Positions 29,301 through 42,903 of a DNA stretch of 64,000 bases are shown here, piece after piece; position 1 is the stretch's first letter, and each line of letters starts with the position of its first letter. The position numbers were made by a program, and so were the translations under genes. The notes below the pieces were generated by a model, which saw nothing but the letters and a program-made list of their open reading frames with translations, did not search any database and had not been told where the DNA came from. The stretch is from Siderastrea radians (Eukaryota; Cnidaria; Anthozoa; Scleractinia; Rhizangiidae), in assembly GCA_964017195.1 (NCBI GenBank), contig OZ024895.1, forward strand, positions 13,676,534 to 13,740,533. Reading direction: 5' to 3'.

Positions 29301-32300
29301 CTGTATTTCTGGAACCATCAGCATGCCTTAGCTCATGTTTGTCTTTTGTGGTATTACTGGAGTGTGGTAAAGAAAAATTCATGGCAAAGCTGTAAGCTCC
29401 TGGCTTTGCTATAAATTTCATCTCATCAAACTTCAGCAAGAGCACTTGCTTTGCAGGGAAGGTATTCCTAGAGGCAATCAATATCCCTGAGCTCTGATAT
29501 TACACTCTGTCATATATGTGACATTTCAATTACCAGAACAGATAACATTGTTAAAATTATTTACTATCGAGCCCACTATCCAGCCTACACATGTCCATGT
29601 GAAGGAGCAATCCACTCAAATGTTCCATACTTTCAACTGACTTGGTACAGAAAAGACAGCGAAATACATTTTATTTAATAAAATAACTAAGATATTATGT
29701 GCACTCTGAGTGGCTGAGATGTGTGTTTGCATGCGAGTGTGTTAAAGAAAAACTTTTGCTGTGTTTGGATAGCCTGATATACAGTAAATACTCAAGTGGG
29801 GGGAATTCTCATAAGTTTATACGCAACCTGGGCTGGGCACTCCCTGCAAACCCTCAAGGGTTTTCATAACTGTCTTGAATTCTCCCAACCATTCTCGTGT
29901 TTATATTGGGCTATGCAAACACAGCAAAAGTTTTTCTATTATTTGCTTGAATTCAATCTTTTACAGTGAGACCTGTGGACAAAATTATTTTCACATATTT
30001 TCTGTAAAAGGAAACAACACTCTTAAGCAGACAAGAAGGTCAATGAACAACATCGGTATCAGTTTTTTTTATGATCAATGTGACTGCAGGAATGTAGGTT
30101 AGTAACTTGTTAAAATAGGAAACAGAGGAGTATATATACATGGAAATATGGCTCTGCCTTGGGATCAGCATCACTAGTCATATAGCAAGGTTGAGAAAAC
30201 TAATGTGCAGTGTTTGATATAAGAGAAACTAAAACATGGTTGATGAAGTACAAGCCATTAGTAAAATCAAGGACAAGAGCATAAATGATGTTATTAAGAC
30301 AACAAAGTTTTTATTTTTGTGCAGCCGCGAACTTACATCAACAAACTTGGGGAATCCCTTTGAATGGCTGTTATCAGGAAATACTTGAATTTCCAGGACG
30401 ACTACCACAAATTATTTTTTGTCTAATACATTTTCAGTAAGTTGTTAGGCTATATCCTTGTGTTGCGTCCTTCGTCTGAAGGAAGATCTGATTTCCATGT
30501 TTGTAAAAAACCGTAATCACACGTCAGCCGGCTTTCTCACCTTGCTCGTTGTCCGCGCTTTCTAATCTTTCCCGGTAGTGTAAGTCCGTGAACGATACCA
30601 GCAAACTAAGTCATGTGGATCTCTTTTACCGCTGATCTAGTCAAAGTACCAAACAAATACGAAAAACTTTCCGAGAAACGAACGTAGTCTGCACGTTTGC
30701 ACATTCGATCGACTCCGGATCGTGAAAAACTTATTCACCTGGTCCATGAAACCAAAATATTAACCAGTCAAAACAATCTAAATTCGTGCCCTCAGTTATT
30801 CTCTTCACAACGGGAAACAAGAGTCTTAATTCCCATTTTTACCGCCATTGTAAGGTCTCTCGTGAGATGTTTACTCCATCGTGTCTCGAGTGTAATGGAC
30901 ATCAGTTATATTTTTACCCATGACCCTTTGTGGGCCGTGACGCACACCGCCTGGGTGGGTCCCAAATAAATTAGAGTGTTTCCATAACGTAATGATCGAG
31001 AACGTGTTTCTAAGGTTATATCCATTATGTGTTTAGGTACTAGGCCGTTTTTGACTAGAAACATAAAAGTGTTTTCACTAAAGAGGACCCAAAATAAATC
31101 ATGTTTCAGCACTTTATACACAACTTAACGTTAAAGGTTAATTTGGCATTGTCAAAGAAATTTTTTAAGATATCAATCTTCTTTAAAGTTGGTCTACAGT
31201 GGTTAGTTGTAGATTAAATTTTAAAAGAATCCCTTGTATTTAAGGTTTGTTGTGAAGCAATGACGCAAACAAGTGGATTGCACTGGCTACAAATTGATCC
31301 GATGAAACGGCCAATGAAAATACCAACATCGCATGACAATGTTGCAAAGTGATGTGCAAAGGAACATCAGCTTTGACTGCATGTTAGGTGGAAGTACAGA
31401 CGACCACAGTCAGTGCAAGGATACTAACTCTTTCACTTAATACCATTTTTTTTAGTTACTGTAACTTACAGTTAATGTTTAGGATGAAGAGACTAGTGGC
31501 AGTGCCATATCCATTATCAGCAGTACATTTGTATCCTCCAATGTCTTTCTTCTGTATGTTACCAAGGTGGAGCTGGTGACCAGATGCATTGAACTGAGCC
31601 TCGGTGAATCCTTCTCTTGTCCAGGTGACATTTGGCTTTGGGTCACCAGATGCTTCACAGGTCAGGTTCTTACTCTGTCCAGCGTTAACGACTAATCTTC
31701 TGTCTGGTTCCACTTTAGTTATTTTGGGAGGCACTAGAAATTTAATAATAAAACAAAGCTAAAAAGGGAAAGTCCATTAAAACTTGCATTGAATAAATTT
31801 CAACTAGACGTATAACAGCCACGTCATAACATAACATAACATAACATAACAACATAACGTAACATAACGTAACGTAACGTAACATAACAGTATAACATAA
31901 CATAACATAACATAACACAAGATAACATAACATGACATAACATAACATAACATAACATAACAACATAACATAACATAACATAACATAACATAACATGATT
32001 TTATAACTGAAGAAGTCCATGAAATCCGCTAAACCAAGAAGCAATTCAAAAAAGATATTGTTATAAAACAATAAAAATAAATTCAAAGCTTCATCGTTTT
32101 ATTACACAAACAGTTCGCATTTTTTTTCCCGAACGTTGGTGCAACGATCCGTTACTCCCTACTCCAGCCGAATGGAGTCGTATACGACCCCTGAATTGCT
32201 ATGCTGACTCAAACACTTATTTAGCTTTTTCGTCAAGCAATCCTTTTTTTAATATGAAAGCAATTAAAAAGGAATGGTTGCATACACGCCTCATTTGGGA

Positions 32301-35300
32301 CATTTTCAGTTCACCAAATTGGCCAGAGAGGCCTACGTTTTCTTTCCAAATCGATGATCAGTTTGGCTAGTCACCGGATACTCTTTTCAGGGAAAATTTT
32401 CCACTTTCCTGGAAAGTTATCCAGACACCGTTCACCAGTAAAGAAAGGCGCTGAACAGGCAAATAAACCAATAAAAGAAAAAAAAAGGAAAGAAAAAGTC
32501 TTGACAAACTGGCATGTTTTACGCAAACGCGGAAAAAAGTAAGTCGTTCACTTACAAACATTTGTAACCCGAGCGTGTAGCACTGCAAAACTCCTAAGGA
32601 CTTCAACTTGAAAAGCGTCAATCGACTGCTATAGTTTTCGATCCACAGACCGCCGCTCAAGATCAATCAATGGCGCTTGGAATTCACGCTTGACTTCTCC
32701 GACTTACGAGATTATCTGCGTTGTGATTGGCCAATTGCAGGATATCAAATATCAAACTTGTCAAAAATACGTCAAAAAGTTTTGTCTGGTGTTCACGGTA
32801 GCGCGCGCAGCAATGTAAAATGAAAAGGATTCTTAAGCCTTACGAACCTGGAGGATTAGAAAATCGTTTTTCAACTACAAACCGACCGTCAAAGGAAGGT
32901 CAAACAACCTCTGTCGGAATTGCTGAGCGCAATTAAACTGCAATTAAACTTATGTTACGCCGCAAAATGAAATACTAACTAAAAATTGTAATAAGAATCG
33001 CCGCAAAATGTAATACTAACGCAAAATGTAATGACATGGACGCAAAATGTAACAAAGTATTCAAAGCAAAATGTAACAACTTTTCAACACAAAATGTAAT
33101 GACTTTTCTAACACATAATGTAATAACGCAAAATGTAATGCAAATCGGTCGGAAAAGTGAAAGTACCACTCAGAACAAATGTGCATGGCATGTGTATTCA
33201 AGTGTGTTCAAGCAGATTATTGGTGGGATGGGCTGGGGCTACAGAGGGAGGGTCATCACTGAAAAATAAGACATTTGGGAGCGCTGAGCCCTCTCTCTCT
33301 CTCTCTCCAGAGGAATCGTCAGGCACTTTTGTAACCTATTCTCGTTTTGCGATAGCTAGGCTGGTTTAAAGTGGTAACTGCTGACAATGCTTGTGGGAAA
33401 GCCTAACTGGCTTCTCCTCTATCTGTCAAAGTTTCGAGCTTTCAGCTCAAAAATTACGGGTTAGAAGCCTCATTTACCTGCAAAAATGTTACAAAAGTGC
33501 CCTATTGAAGGGTAAGCCCCTAATAAGAAGGGTATAATTTGTTTTCTGCGTGTGATTGTAGCTATTACCCAACTCTTCCGACGCCATAGCATTCTCTCGC
33601 CTACCCCAGTGTTTTAATTTCGAGTTATTTTGTCAAAGAAAAAATCATCATGTTTGTAATACTCTTTTCATGTCGATGTAAGGAACAAAAATCGAAAAAA
33701 GCTCAAAAGTTTCACAGAAAGTTCGAAAAGTTATTTTTCCGTTTTGTTTCAATCTTTTTGGCTGAAATTTTAACATGCGTTACGCTCATCATTAAGCAGC
33801 TTGTCCAAGGAAAAATGACGGAATTGGTTGAACCTTTTTGGTTTCAGAGCCAAATGAGTACACATGCCTAAAAATGAAGCAAAGTTACAAAAGTACCCTA
33901 TTTGTCTGACATTGCGAATAGTATTTTACTACAGTATCTCGAACGTTCACAAACTATAATGCAATACAATGAAACAATATACTTTGAAAAAAACAATGAC
34001 CCAGAAATAAGCTGAAAACGTTTAAAGGGGAGAAAGTTACAGACAGCAAAAGGTTATTACGTTAATAGCACACTTTTTGCGATGCACGGGTGGGAATAAA
34101 GTTCAGGTCTTGTTAAAATTGGTTGGAGTTTCACCACGTTGATGAGACAAAATGTCTAAAAACAAGATATTTTGATATTTTCTTGCTTTCTTTCGAAACT
34201 TCATAATCCGTTTCGTTAATAAAAAGATAGATCTGGGCCTTAGGGTGCGTAAGTGTACCCATTAGGGGTAAAGTAATCGACTCAAGAAAAATTGATCCTT
34301 TGTCGATTTCTTATAATTGCCTTTTTTTCTTTTAAATACTATTCGGTTCGGTAACGGCGCTATTTGTTCTTACCATTCTCTTGCGTGCTGCACCTTGTAT
34401 GGTAGTCGAGCAACTGAGAAGCATGATTTAAGATGGAGATAGATGGAGCTTTAGTGGGCGTGGTCACAAAAATCTAACTTTTGTTTTCGTTTCACTCCTG
34501 AAGCAGATAATTTGAGATAATAAGGGAGTTTTTTAAGGAAAGGTCCTCCTGGTTTTTTTTTTGTCTTCTCCCTTTTTTCGTTTTTGTTTGTTTGTTTGTT
34601 TGTTCTTTGGAGGGGGGGGGGCGTTGTTTCATGGCGGATGCCCCCTTATTTGGCCTGCAACATTTTGAGACTTCGTCTTGTCAGCAGTTTGTTACTGTCC
34701 TCATTATTATGGATGTTGCTTGCGTCCTATCTCTTAGAATATAACAACTGAGGGCAGATGCTTTTACAGTGAAAGGTGCAGTAGTTGCTGATCACACCTG
34801 GAAACGGTAGCAACCCGACTGGCCTTATTCATCGTTATTTAAGTGCGCCAATACGTTTTCGATGGTAAACAGTAAAACTTTCAACAGGATATGTTTCAGT
34901 AATCTCACTTCTCTTCGCCACCCATTTGCCAGTTCCTATATTTGGTGTCAACTAAATACAGTAACTTTTGTATTTACTTGACACCTAACGTAGGTACTGG
35001 TGAATTGAGATCCATGCATGCAGATTCATTCAGTGCCACCCTCAACTGAAACAACTCCCCGGTCAACTTAGCTTGCAAAATCAACGTAAGCGCCATTTCA
35101 CATTCGTAAAAAAAAGCAAATCACACAAACTGTAACACAGGGCTAAGTTGTAAATTTTAATCGAGGTCCATGCTCTTAGGCAATATATTGAAAGAGAGAA
35201 GACAACTTTAGTTCACTGTTTTAAAGCTCTTTTGTACATACTACCGCCAGAAAGCGCGCGCTACCAAAAAGTACGCTTGCGCGTCACCCGTTCCAGATAA

Positions 35301-37894
35301 GAACAACTCACGATGTTAAGAACGTCAAAACCTGTCTTAATAGACGCTTTCTCTCGCGAGATCCAAGCAGGACAAAACGTTTTACTCGTTGTCTTAGTCT
35401 GCATCTTGAATAGGTCCATTCTCCCTATGTATCGTACGTATTTTTCACGTTAGGTAGCCCTTTCTGCCGACGAAAATGCTTGAAAGATAAAGACAAGCTT
35501 CTAGGCAGACGCGGCATTCAGTGAAGACTTAGCCTCCTTAAATCAAGTTTCAATGATATCGTTAGCTTACCTTATTGAAGGTCTAATCCAAATAAAAAGA
35601 CGTCGAATTAGAAACAAAACGAGAGGCCTAAAATCAGGCACGTTATTGAAAGGTTTTAGTGTTTGTATTTAGTCTCTCAACTTCAAGTTGAATCTTTCAA
35701 ATCCTCAAGGCACTTGTACAATTTGAATGCTCTACCATTAAGTCTTTTGAGAGGCGCCCATTAGATGTTATCCAGGATTAATATCAACAATTTTGGGTGA
35801 ATCCTAGCTTTAACATCTTCTTGTCCAAGCAAGACAATTTTAAACAAACTTGAAGCACTGATACATTTTATGCTCCTCATTCAGCAAAACATTTTCAAGT
35901 TAAAGAGAGTCATTATAATTTTTACTCGGGGAATGGAGGGTGGTAAGAAACAATTATAACTCAACAACAACGTAGCCTACAACTTTCATTGTTTCTACAC
36001 ATGATACCTCGAAATGTCCTATTGAATGAAGGTGAATTAAGGCCTTAGCCTTTTAAGCCTATTGCTGCTAAGTAGATATGACTATCGCTGCTAATTACAC
36101 TCTAAGGTTATGTTGTGTTATTTTAAGTGCTCTAAAAGTAAGACTTCCCCTGTCACTTTCTTCCACTCTTACTTTCATTGCACTTAACATGACACAACAC
36201 AACCTTAAGAGTGTAATTAGCAGCGATAGTCATATCTATTTAGCAGCAATAGGCCACTGTCACGAACGTGATCTTAGTGATTTTAGGGCCAGAACGTCAT
36301 GCTAGCCCACATATAGGACAAGAACGTCATGCTAGCCCACATATAATGCACTAATAACATTACAATCCTATATGAATATATACACCAACTGATTAACGCG
36401 CCTACCTCCACTAACACACACTTTCCTTCACTTGTACTCACTTCCTTCATTTGTACTGACTTTCCTTCATTTGTACTCACTTCCCTTCACTTGTACTCAC
36501 TTACCTTCACATTAGTGCCTTATATGTGGGCTAGCATGACGTTCTTGCCGATTTTAGTCTCAAGAGTATTTTTTTGCACGAACATATTAGGCATATGATG
36601 TCATGTTACTTTTAGATTTCGACAAAAGGATAGTTTTTCAAGGCTTTAGTTAGTTGTTATCGAATTGCTGCCGCGTCGTTGTCGAGTTACTGATCGAGAG
36701 TTGAGATTTACACGAGAAAAGAGAAAGTGCGTCACCACCAATTTACAGCTTTCTATATCATAGTCAACGATTCAAGATTTATTTGTACCTCGTCGAAGCC
36801 CGATTGATTCAGTAAAGCATCATTTGTTCGAGCCAAACATTGTGTGCGATTACCTTTATGCAACGTACATAACAGCCACGTGTTGATACGTGACCTGTCT
36901 GGGAAAATCTCCTTCTATTTCCTGGAGGCTGCCAGAAGCGGTACGTCAAGAGTGCTAATATCATTTCTCCTATTTGCAATTAACTCTGAGATAATTTAAA
37001 ATAAAGGCATGAAACAAGTACTTTACCAACTCAAAATTCACCCCAAGACTCGTCCATAAGAAATTCTTTGCAGTTTAACCCTGTTTTGTGTGAGTATTTT
37101 TTTAACTTTCTTATTTCTTTTTGGAAACCCATTGACTAGAAACTTCACAGGTTAACACTTTGAAACCAAGGCTTAGGTTGATATTGGCGTGTCTGACGTC
37201 AACATTTATAACACTGTAAGTAAAAATTTTAACAGTTTCCAAACACAAAACTTTTTTGGTTCCCGTGTGAACTGTCTGGTATTAATAAAATTAAACTACT
37301 GTGACTATGAACTCTTCTCCGTTTTGAAGCTCCAAATAAACAAGGAAACTTGGCTGATGGCGTCGGAAACCGGCAAAATATCTATTGCACTAAATCGCAA
37401 AGTTTCTTCTGTACTTTCTTGTCTAGTCGTGTTTCACCGAAAGCAATAATGCACACCTCTAAAGTCAACAAAACATCGATAAAATACCTTCCCTTTTAGC
37501 GAACAACGACCAAAAGATCTAGAGGAGCAATTAATAACACGCGAACACACGGCTCGAAGCCTATGGAGAGTGCGCGTTGTCACTATAACTGCTGATTAGT
37601 TCCCTTGAACTGCAGTCGCTACGTGTTACAAAAGTGTGTGTGTTACAAACGTGCCCTTGTGTTTCAAACGTTCCCTGCTTTGCAAAAGTGTCCGAGGGAA
37701 GTTACAAAAGTGCCCTAGAAAGTGTTACAAAAGTGCCCTTAAGGTACAAAAGTGCCCTATGTGGTTACAAAAGTGCCCTAGGAAGTGTTACAAAAGTGCC
37801 CTAAAGGTACAAAAGTGCCCTATACGGTTACAAAAGTGCCCTATGCGGTTACAAAAGTGCCCCATTCATGTTACAAAAGTGCCCTTTCCTCTGG

Positions 37895-37926
<32 letters not shown>

Positions 37927-40900
37927 TTCTTTTTTTTTTTCGTAAGCAGGGAGAGGGTCTTTTTGTTAAGTGTCCAAGTTAGATTTCCCCTTGACATGTA
38001 ATAGGAATTTTACTTCCGTGAAGAAGACTAGTAGTCACCGAAGACTTAATATATAACAATCGTTTGGACTTACTGAAATCTGTTGAAGACCTAGTAACCC
38101 AATAATCTCAGTGGGACAGCAATCACGTTACTTAGTTTTAAGATGGAAGCTGGGAAAGCGATTTTTTCGTGACATTTTTACGTTTAAGCGTTAGAAGAGC
38201 CAGCATAATTACGTTATTCAAAGGCGAGGTGGTATTAATTCATACGCGGGTGGTCACAGAAAGGTTTTGGGGGGGGGGGAGATGGCGGTTTTAATCTGAG
38301 TCTGCAATAACGTTAACCTAAATCCTGGCCTCTGTAGCCTTAGACACCTTACAGGAAATGTGCAATAATTGGATCGAAGTAGGAAATAGGCTACTGTATT
38401 GCGACCAGTATTACATTTGGTAAGGGATGCCGCCAACTGCTCGCAACCTAATCCTGTTTAAGTTCAAAACAAAATGTACGATTTCGTTTGCGAAAGATGA
38501 TTACATTCCTCTATTTCAACTGTTAATTTTTTTTTAGACCAAAGAGGTTAATACACTGTAGATTACCCTATTTCAAACCAGACTAACATGGTCACAATTT
38601 TTACCTATTCCAGACCAGAAAGTCTTAAAAAACCATACTCTTTGGCGTAGCACAAACCCATTTACTTTGAGTCATAAACCTTATTTACTCGAAAAATATG
38701 CTCCAACCTCGAATAAGCTCCATACCCCTCAATAACAACGCGACGCTTATTCGAAGCACATGAGCTCTAGAGCGGAAGATTGTGAAAGTATGAAGTTGGT
38801 TACACCCGGATGTACTACCTACTACATATGTAGTTAGTTACTACATAGTTACTACATAGTTTACTACATAGTTTTAAAGTGAGTTTCTTTATTCCTATTA
38901 CATTTTTTTAAAAAGCAGTTTTTTATTTAGGAATAAAAATGAGCGAAAAAAACACGACGTGTCGATGTCTACATGACATCATATTCAAGTGAGAAAATAA
39001 AATATAAATGAGTTAATATATATAGGGTGAGGTGTTAAAAAAGTAAACAATAAGTAACATATTGGCGTGTAATTAAGTGTGTGTGCGTGGTAAGTATGTG
39101 TAAATAAATCGTTTTGCGCGGATAGAGTCCGATTGCGTGTCCAAGATTGGTTTCTTCTTCTTTATAAATAACATTTCGTAAATTAAACAGTCTAGTTTTC
39201 CGTTACACTTTTTGAGGACGGAAAAGTTACTGTTAAGGTTGCCGATGGTTTTAATGTCGTGGTCGTTCTTGAGATGCTTGCCGATTGCTGAAAAACGGTG
39301 TTCGTCAATACGTTGGTGTAAAAACGTTGGCTAGTATAGCCGACATACTCTGCATCGCACAGATCACATTGATAATTGTACATCACGCATTGTTGGTTAA
39401 CTAAGGGCGGTTTGGGCTCACGCATCTTAAGGTGAAAGAAAGCTTCTGCTGCTGGTACATCTTTCATGGTATAGTAGCGAGCGCGTCGTCCACGTATCTT
39501 CTGTAGAAGTCTGGCAGTTTGTTGTCTAGTTCCAGTTTCTCTTCGATAGAGCAGAGAAATGCGTTCGCCATAAGGGGTCCCAAAGGTGAGCCCATAGCCA
39601 CGCCATCGATCTGTTCATCAAGCTTGCCATCGAACTTAAACAGTTGATTCTTGGTTGCTACTTCTAGCAGTTGAACCAGAACAGGTTTAGTGATATTTAG
39701 GTTATGTGTTTCATTAAACCAGTTGTCTACGAACGCCTTTTCAGCGATGATTTCGATGGTTTCTTGAAGCGGTACGTTCGTGAACAGAGACGTGACGTCA
39801 TAGGCTGATACCAATATGTCATTGTCGTCGATGTCCAGGTTTTGAATCTCTTCAGCGAAGAGAAGGTATCTGATGTTGTGTAGCGATTGACTGACAGCGA
39901 CTTCAACTTCTCATCGAGCCACTTGGCGAGGGCATAGTTGTAGGTACCCGTAGCACATAACCTAAATATCACTAAATATATAACATCAGAATATATAAAT
40001 ATATAATATCACTAATATCAGAGGCCTTCTTATCAACGCTTAACAACTGCCATCCATCCAGAAGTTTCACCATGGAACTAGCATCCGACAATAAGTTACC
40101 ATTTGTCGGTATGGAAGTACTTAAGGAAGGCTGCAAACTGGAAACCTGTATATACCGGAAGCCAACAAATACTGGCGCACTGCTCCATCACCAAAGCCAT
40201 GTTGATAAAAGGTACAAGAAATGGCTCATCAAGACCATGGTAAACCGTGCGTTCCGCCTGTCATCCACACGGGAGGCTTTCGCAACTGAATGTGATCGCC
40301 TTAAGTTGATGTTTGCGAACCTCAAGTACCCTGAGAGCCTCGTCAACTCTGCCATCTCTCACTTTGTTACCTCAGTGATGTCTGGAGATCCCGATGTGCC
40401 AGCTCAACTACCAGTCAACGAAAATGCTGTTCACCGCGTAGTACTGCCATTTCAAGATCAAAAGTCGGTTGCTTTAGTGCGGTGAAAAAACAACTATCCG
40501 ACCTGAGCAAGGAAATCGATCCCACTCTTCAACCAGTGTTTAGGAGCCGCAAAATTGGTGAAGACCTTAACCAACAATGCATGGTGTACAATTATCAATA
40601 TGATAGCGATGGCCCGCCATATCACTGGATGAAACAATGGATTTGACCTTATTTGTCTGCAAAGACAAATATGAGACAAATCTGACACTATATTTGTCCA
40701 TGTAGTAAAGCCCACAAATGTGAGGCAAATGATGTTATATTTGCCTCGGACAAATGCAACACAAATCAGGTTTGAATGTGATTCCATGTTTGAGCTGGGA
40801 CAAATCTATAGTAAAACAGGATAAATGTGAAGGTGAAAACAGTTGTAAAATAAAGCAGTCACTTGATTTATTTCCTAAGTGATTTTGGAGCAAATTGTTG

Positions 40901-42869
40901 ATTGCAAAATGAAAGCAGTCACTTGATTTATTTGTTAAGTCATTATGGGGCAAATTGTTGAGTGCCAAGTAGCAAATATGCAGTGATGAATCTAAAGAGA
41001 GGGAGAGGTGTATTCAGTGAAATGATAAGGCTATTATAGGACTGACTAGACTATCACTCCACAAACAAACCTCTCAACCCTAAAGCGGGTGGGTATGGAG
41101 GGTAAAAGTAACTTTACCATTCAATATTTGAACTTACCTAACTTGACATGGAGCGAATCCCACATGCGAATTGAATGGCCTCTGCCACGTGCAAGCAGTA
41201 TATATAGAGTTACGTTAATAATTAACTGGAATATGATGTAACTAGACAAATAATAACCATAAGTCTGCACGCATTGTATTAAGCATTTTAAGCAAAGCTC
41301 AAAATCAACCAAAATAGATGGAAGAAGAGAAAAGGTGGTCTGGCCATGAAATAAGACCACTGACCTTCATGCACAGTCCACTTTGCTACCAGTTAATAGA
41401 GTATCTGCATCTCATAACTCATCTAAGTTGATTTTTTAATGTTAATTCTTGTAGAAACTCAAGTCACGCAAAGGAGCACTTAGACAGTCATCGTATAGCA
41501 ACGAAAAGAAAAGAAAATTGGAACAAGTCCTTGAGCTGGAGTACATGTCTCCTGAAGAAATTGCCTGGGAGGAGGCAAGCGATGAGGAGGGTACGCCTCG
41601 TCTGGAGAAGCTAATAATTTGCAAATTTGAGTGGAGGTCAGAGAAACTGGAAAGAGAACTGACTAGTTTGGATAGAAAGGCCAATAAAGCAAGGAGTGAG
41701 AGAGGAAAAAGAATGATGGTGAAAAGGGAAATTGGTGGCTTCCTTCCTGGAAGCCTACGCACCTTTCCCAAGGGGGCTCCATCTTGGACCCTTGTAGAAG
41801 AACTACAGCAAAATTCAGTCCAGTCCTTGTTCCATTCCAGTCCTTGCTCGTCCTTGCAAACCTCTTTATGGGGCATCGGGAAAAAAACTGGTTAGATAAC
41901 TATTCGTCTTCTCAAGCCGGTTCTGTTCTATAGACGCTATGCTGATGACACTTTTTGTTTGTTCAATAACGAGGAAGACGCGCTCATGTTCTTTGATTAT
42001 ATCGACGCCAGGCACCCGAGTATTCGTTTCACAATGGAAAGGGAAATCGATAAGAAATTACCGTTTTTAGACATATTGTTAGACAACAGTCATCCATCTA
42101 TCGTTACTAGTGTATATCGCAAGAAGACGTTCACTGGTCTTCTAACTAACTATTTTAGCTTTGCCCCTTTGAATTACAAACTAGGATTAGTCAGAACACT
42201 AGTAGACAGGGTTTATAAGATCAACAATTCCTGGGTTGGTTTTCATCTGGACGTTAAAAAGCTTATCGTCATATTGCGGAAAAACTGTTTTCCGTCTTGG
42301 GTCATCGACAAGATTATTCACAGCTATGTTTCTAAGAAAATGAATCCTTCAAATGGGCAGATCGACTCACCTAACTCCGGCAAAACGCACTTCTATAAAC
42401 TCCCTTATGTTGGCCGGTTTTCTAAAATCGCCCAGACTAAGCTTAGAAAACTACTCAAACGTTATTGTAAAGCTGATTTAGATGTTAAGTTAGTCTTTAG
42501 TACGTTTAAACTTAGAAACGTGTTTAGCGTGAAAGATTCAGTACCGCAGAGTCTACGTTCGCGTGTTGTTTATAAATTCTCGTGTGCTGGCTGTAATGCC
42601 AGCTACATTGGCGAGACCACTCGCCACATTTGTGCACGTGTTCGTGAGCACCTCTTGTCGGACAAGTCTTCACATGTTTACAGGCACCTGCAGTCATCTA
42701 GGGCCTGCCATGACTCTTGCACTGCAGAATGTTTCACGATCTTAGATTCTGCCGTCTCGAAATTCCAAATTAAGATCAAAGAGGCGATACATATTAAGTG
42801 GGAAAATCCTACTCTTAATCAGCAGCTAAAGCATCTAGAGTTATCTCTTTCCTTTTAATTACTTTGTTC

Positions 42870-42903
<34 letters not shown>

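Larger units (their letters stand above)
33290..37925. other. RTK intron 2 stretch bounded by inverted gttacaaaagtgcc / CT-tract motifs
   Basis: At 33296-33334 a CT tract, ccagagga and ggcacttttgtaacc occur; at 37870-37920 gttacaaaagtgcccttt, cctctgg and a CT tract occur. Two isolated gttacaaaagt(g/a)ccctat units lie at about 33488 and 33886. These could be ends of one old element, but no continuous arm is visible. The interior is otherwise unannotated AT-rich DNA with the MITEs listed separately. Confidence 0.3.

Noticed and set aside
31742..32086. Minus ORFs rich in CYVML
   Set aside because: Translation of the AACAT satellite.
37624..37890. CRISPR array
   Set aside because: Eukaryotic intron, no constant repeat/spacer lengths, no associated genes; it is a degenerate minisatellite.
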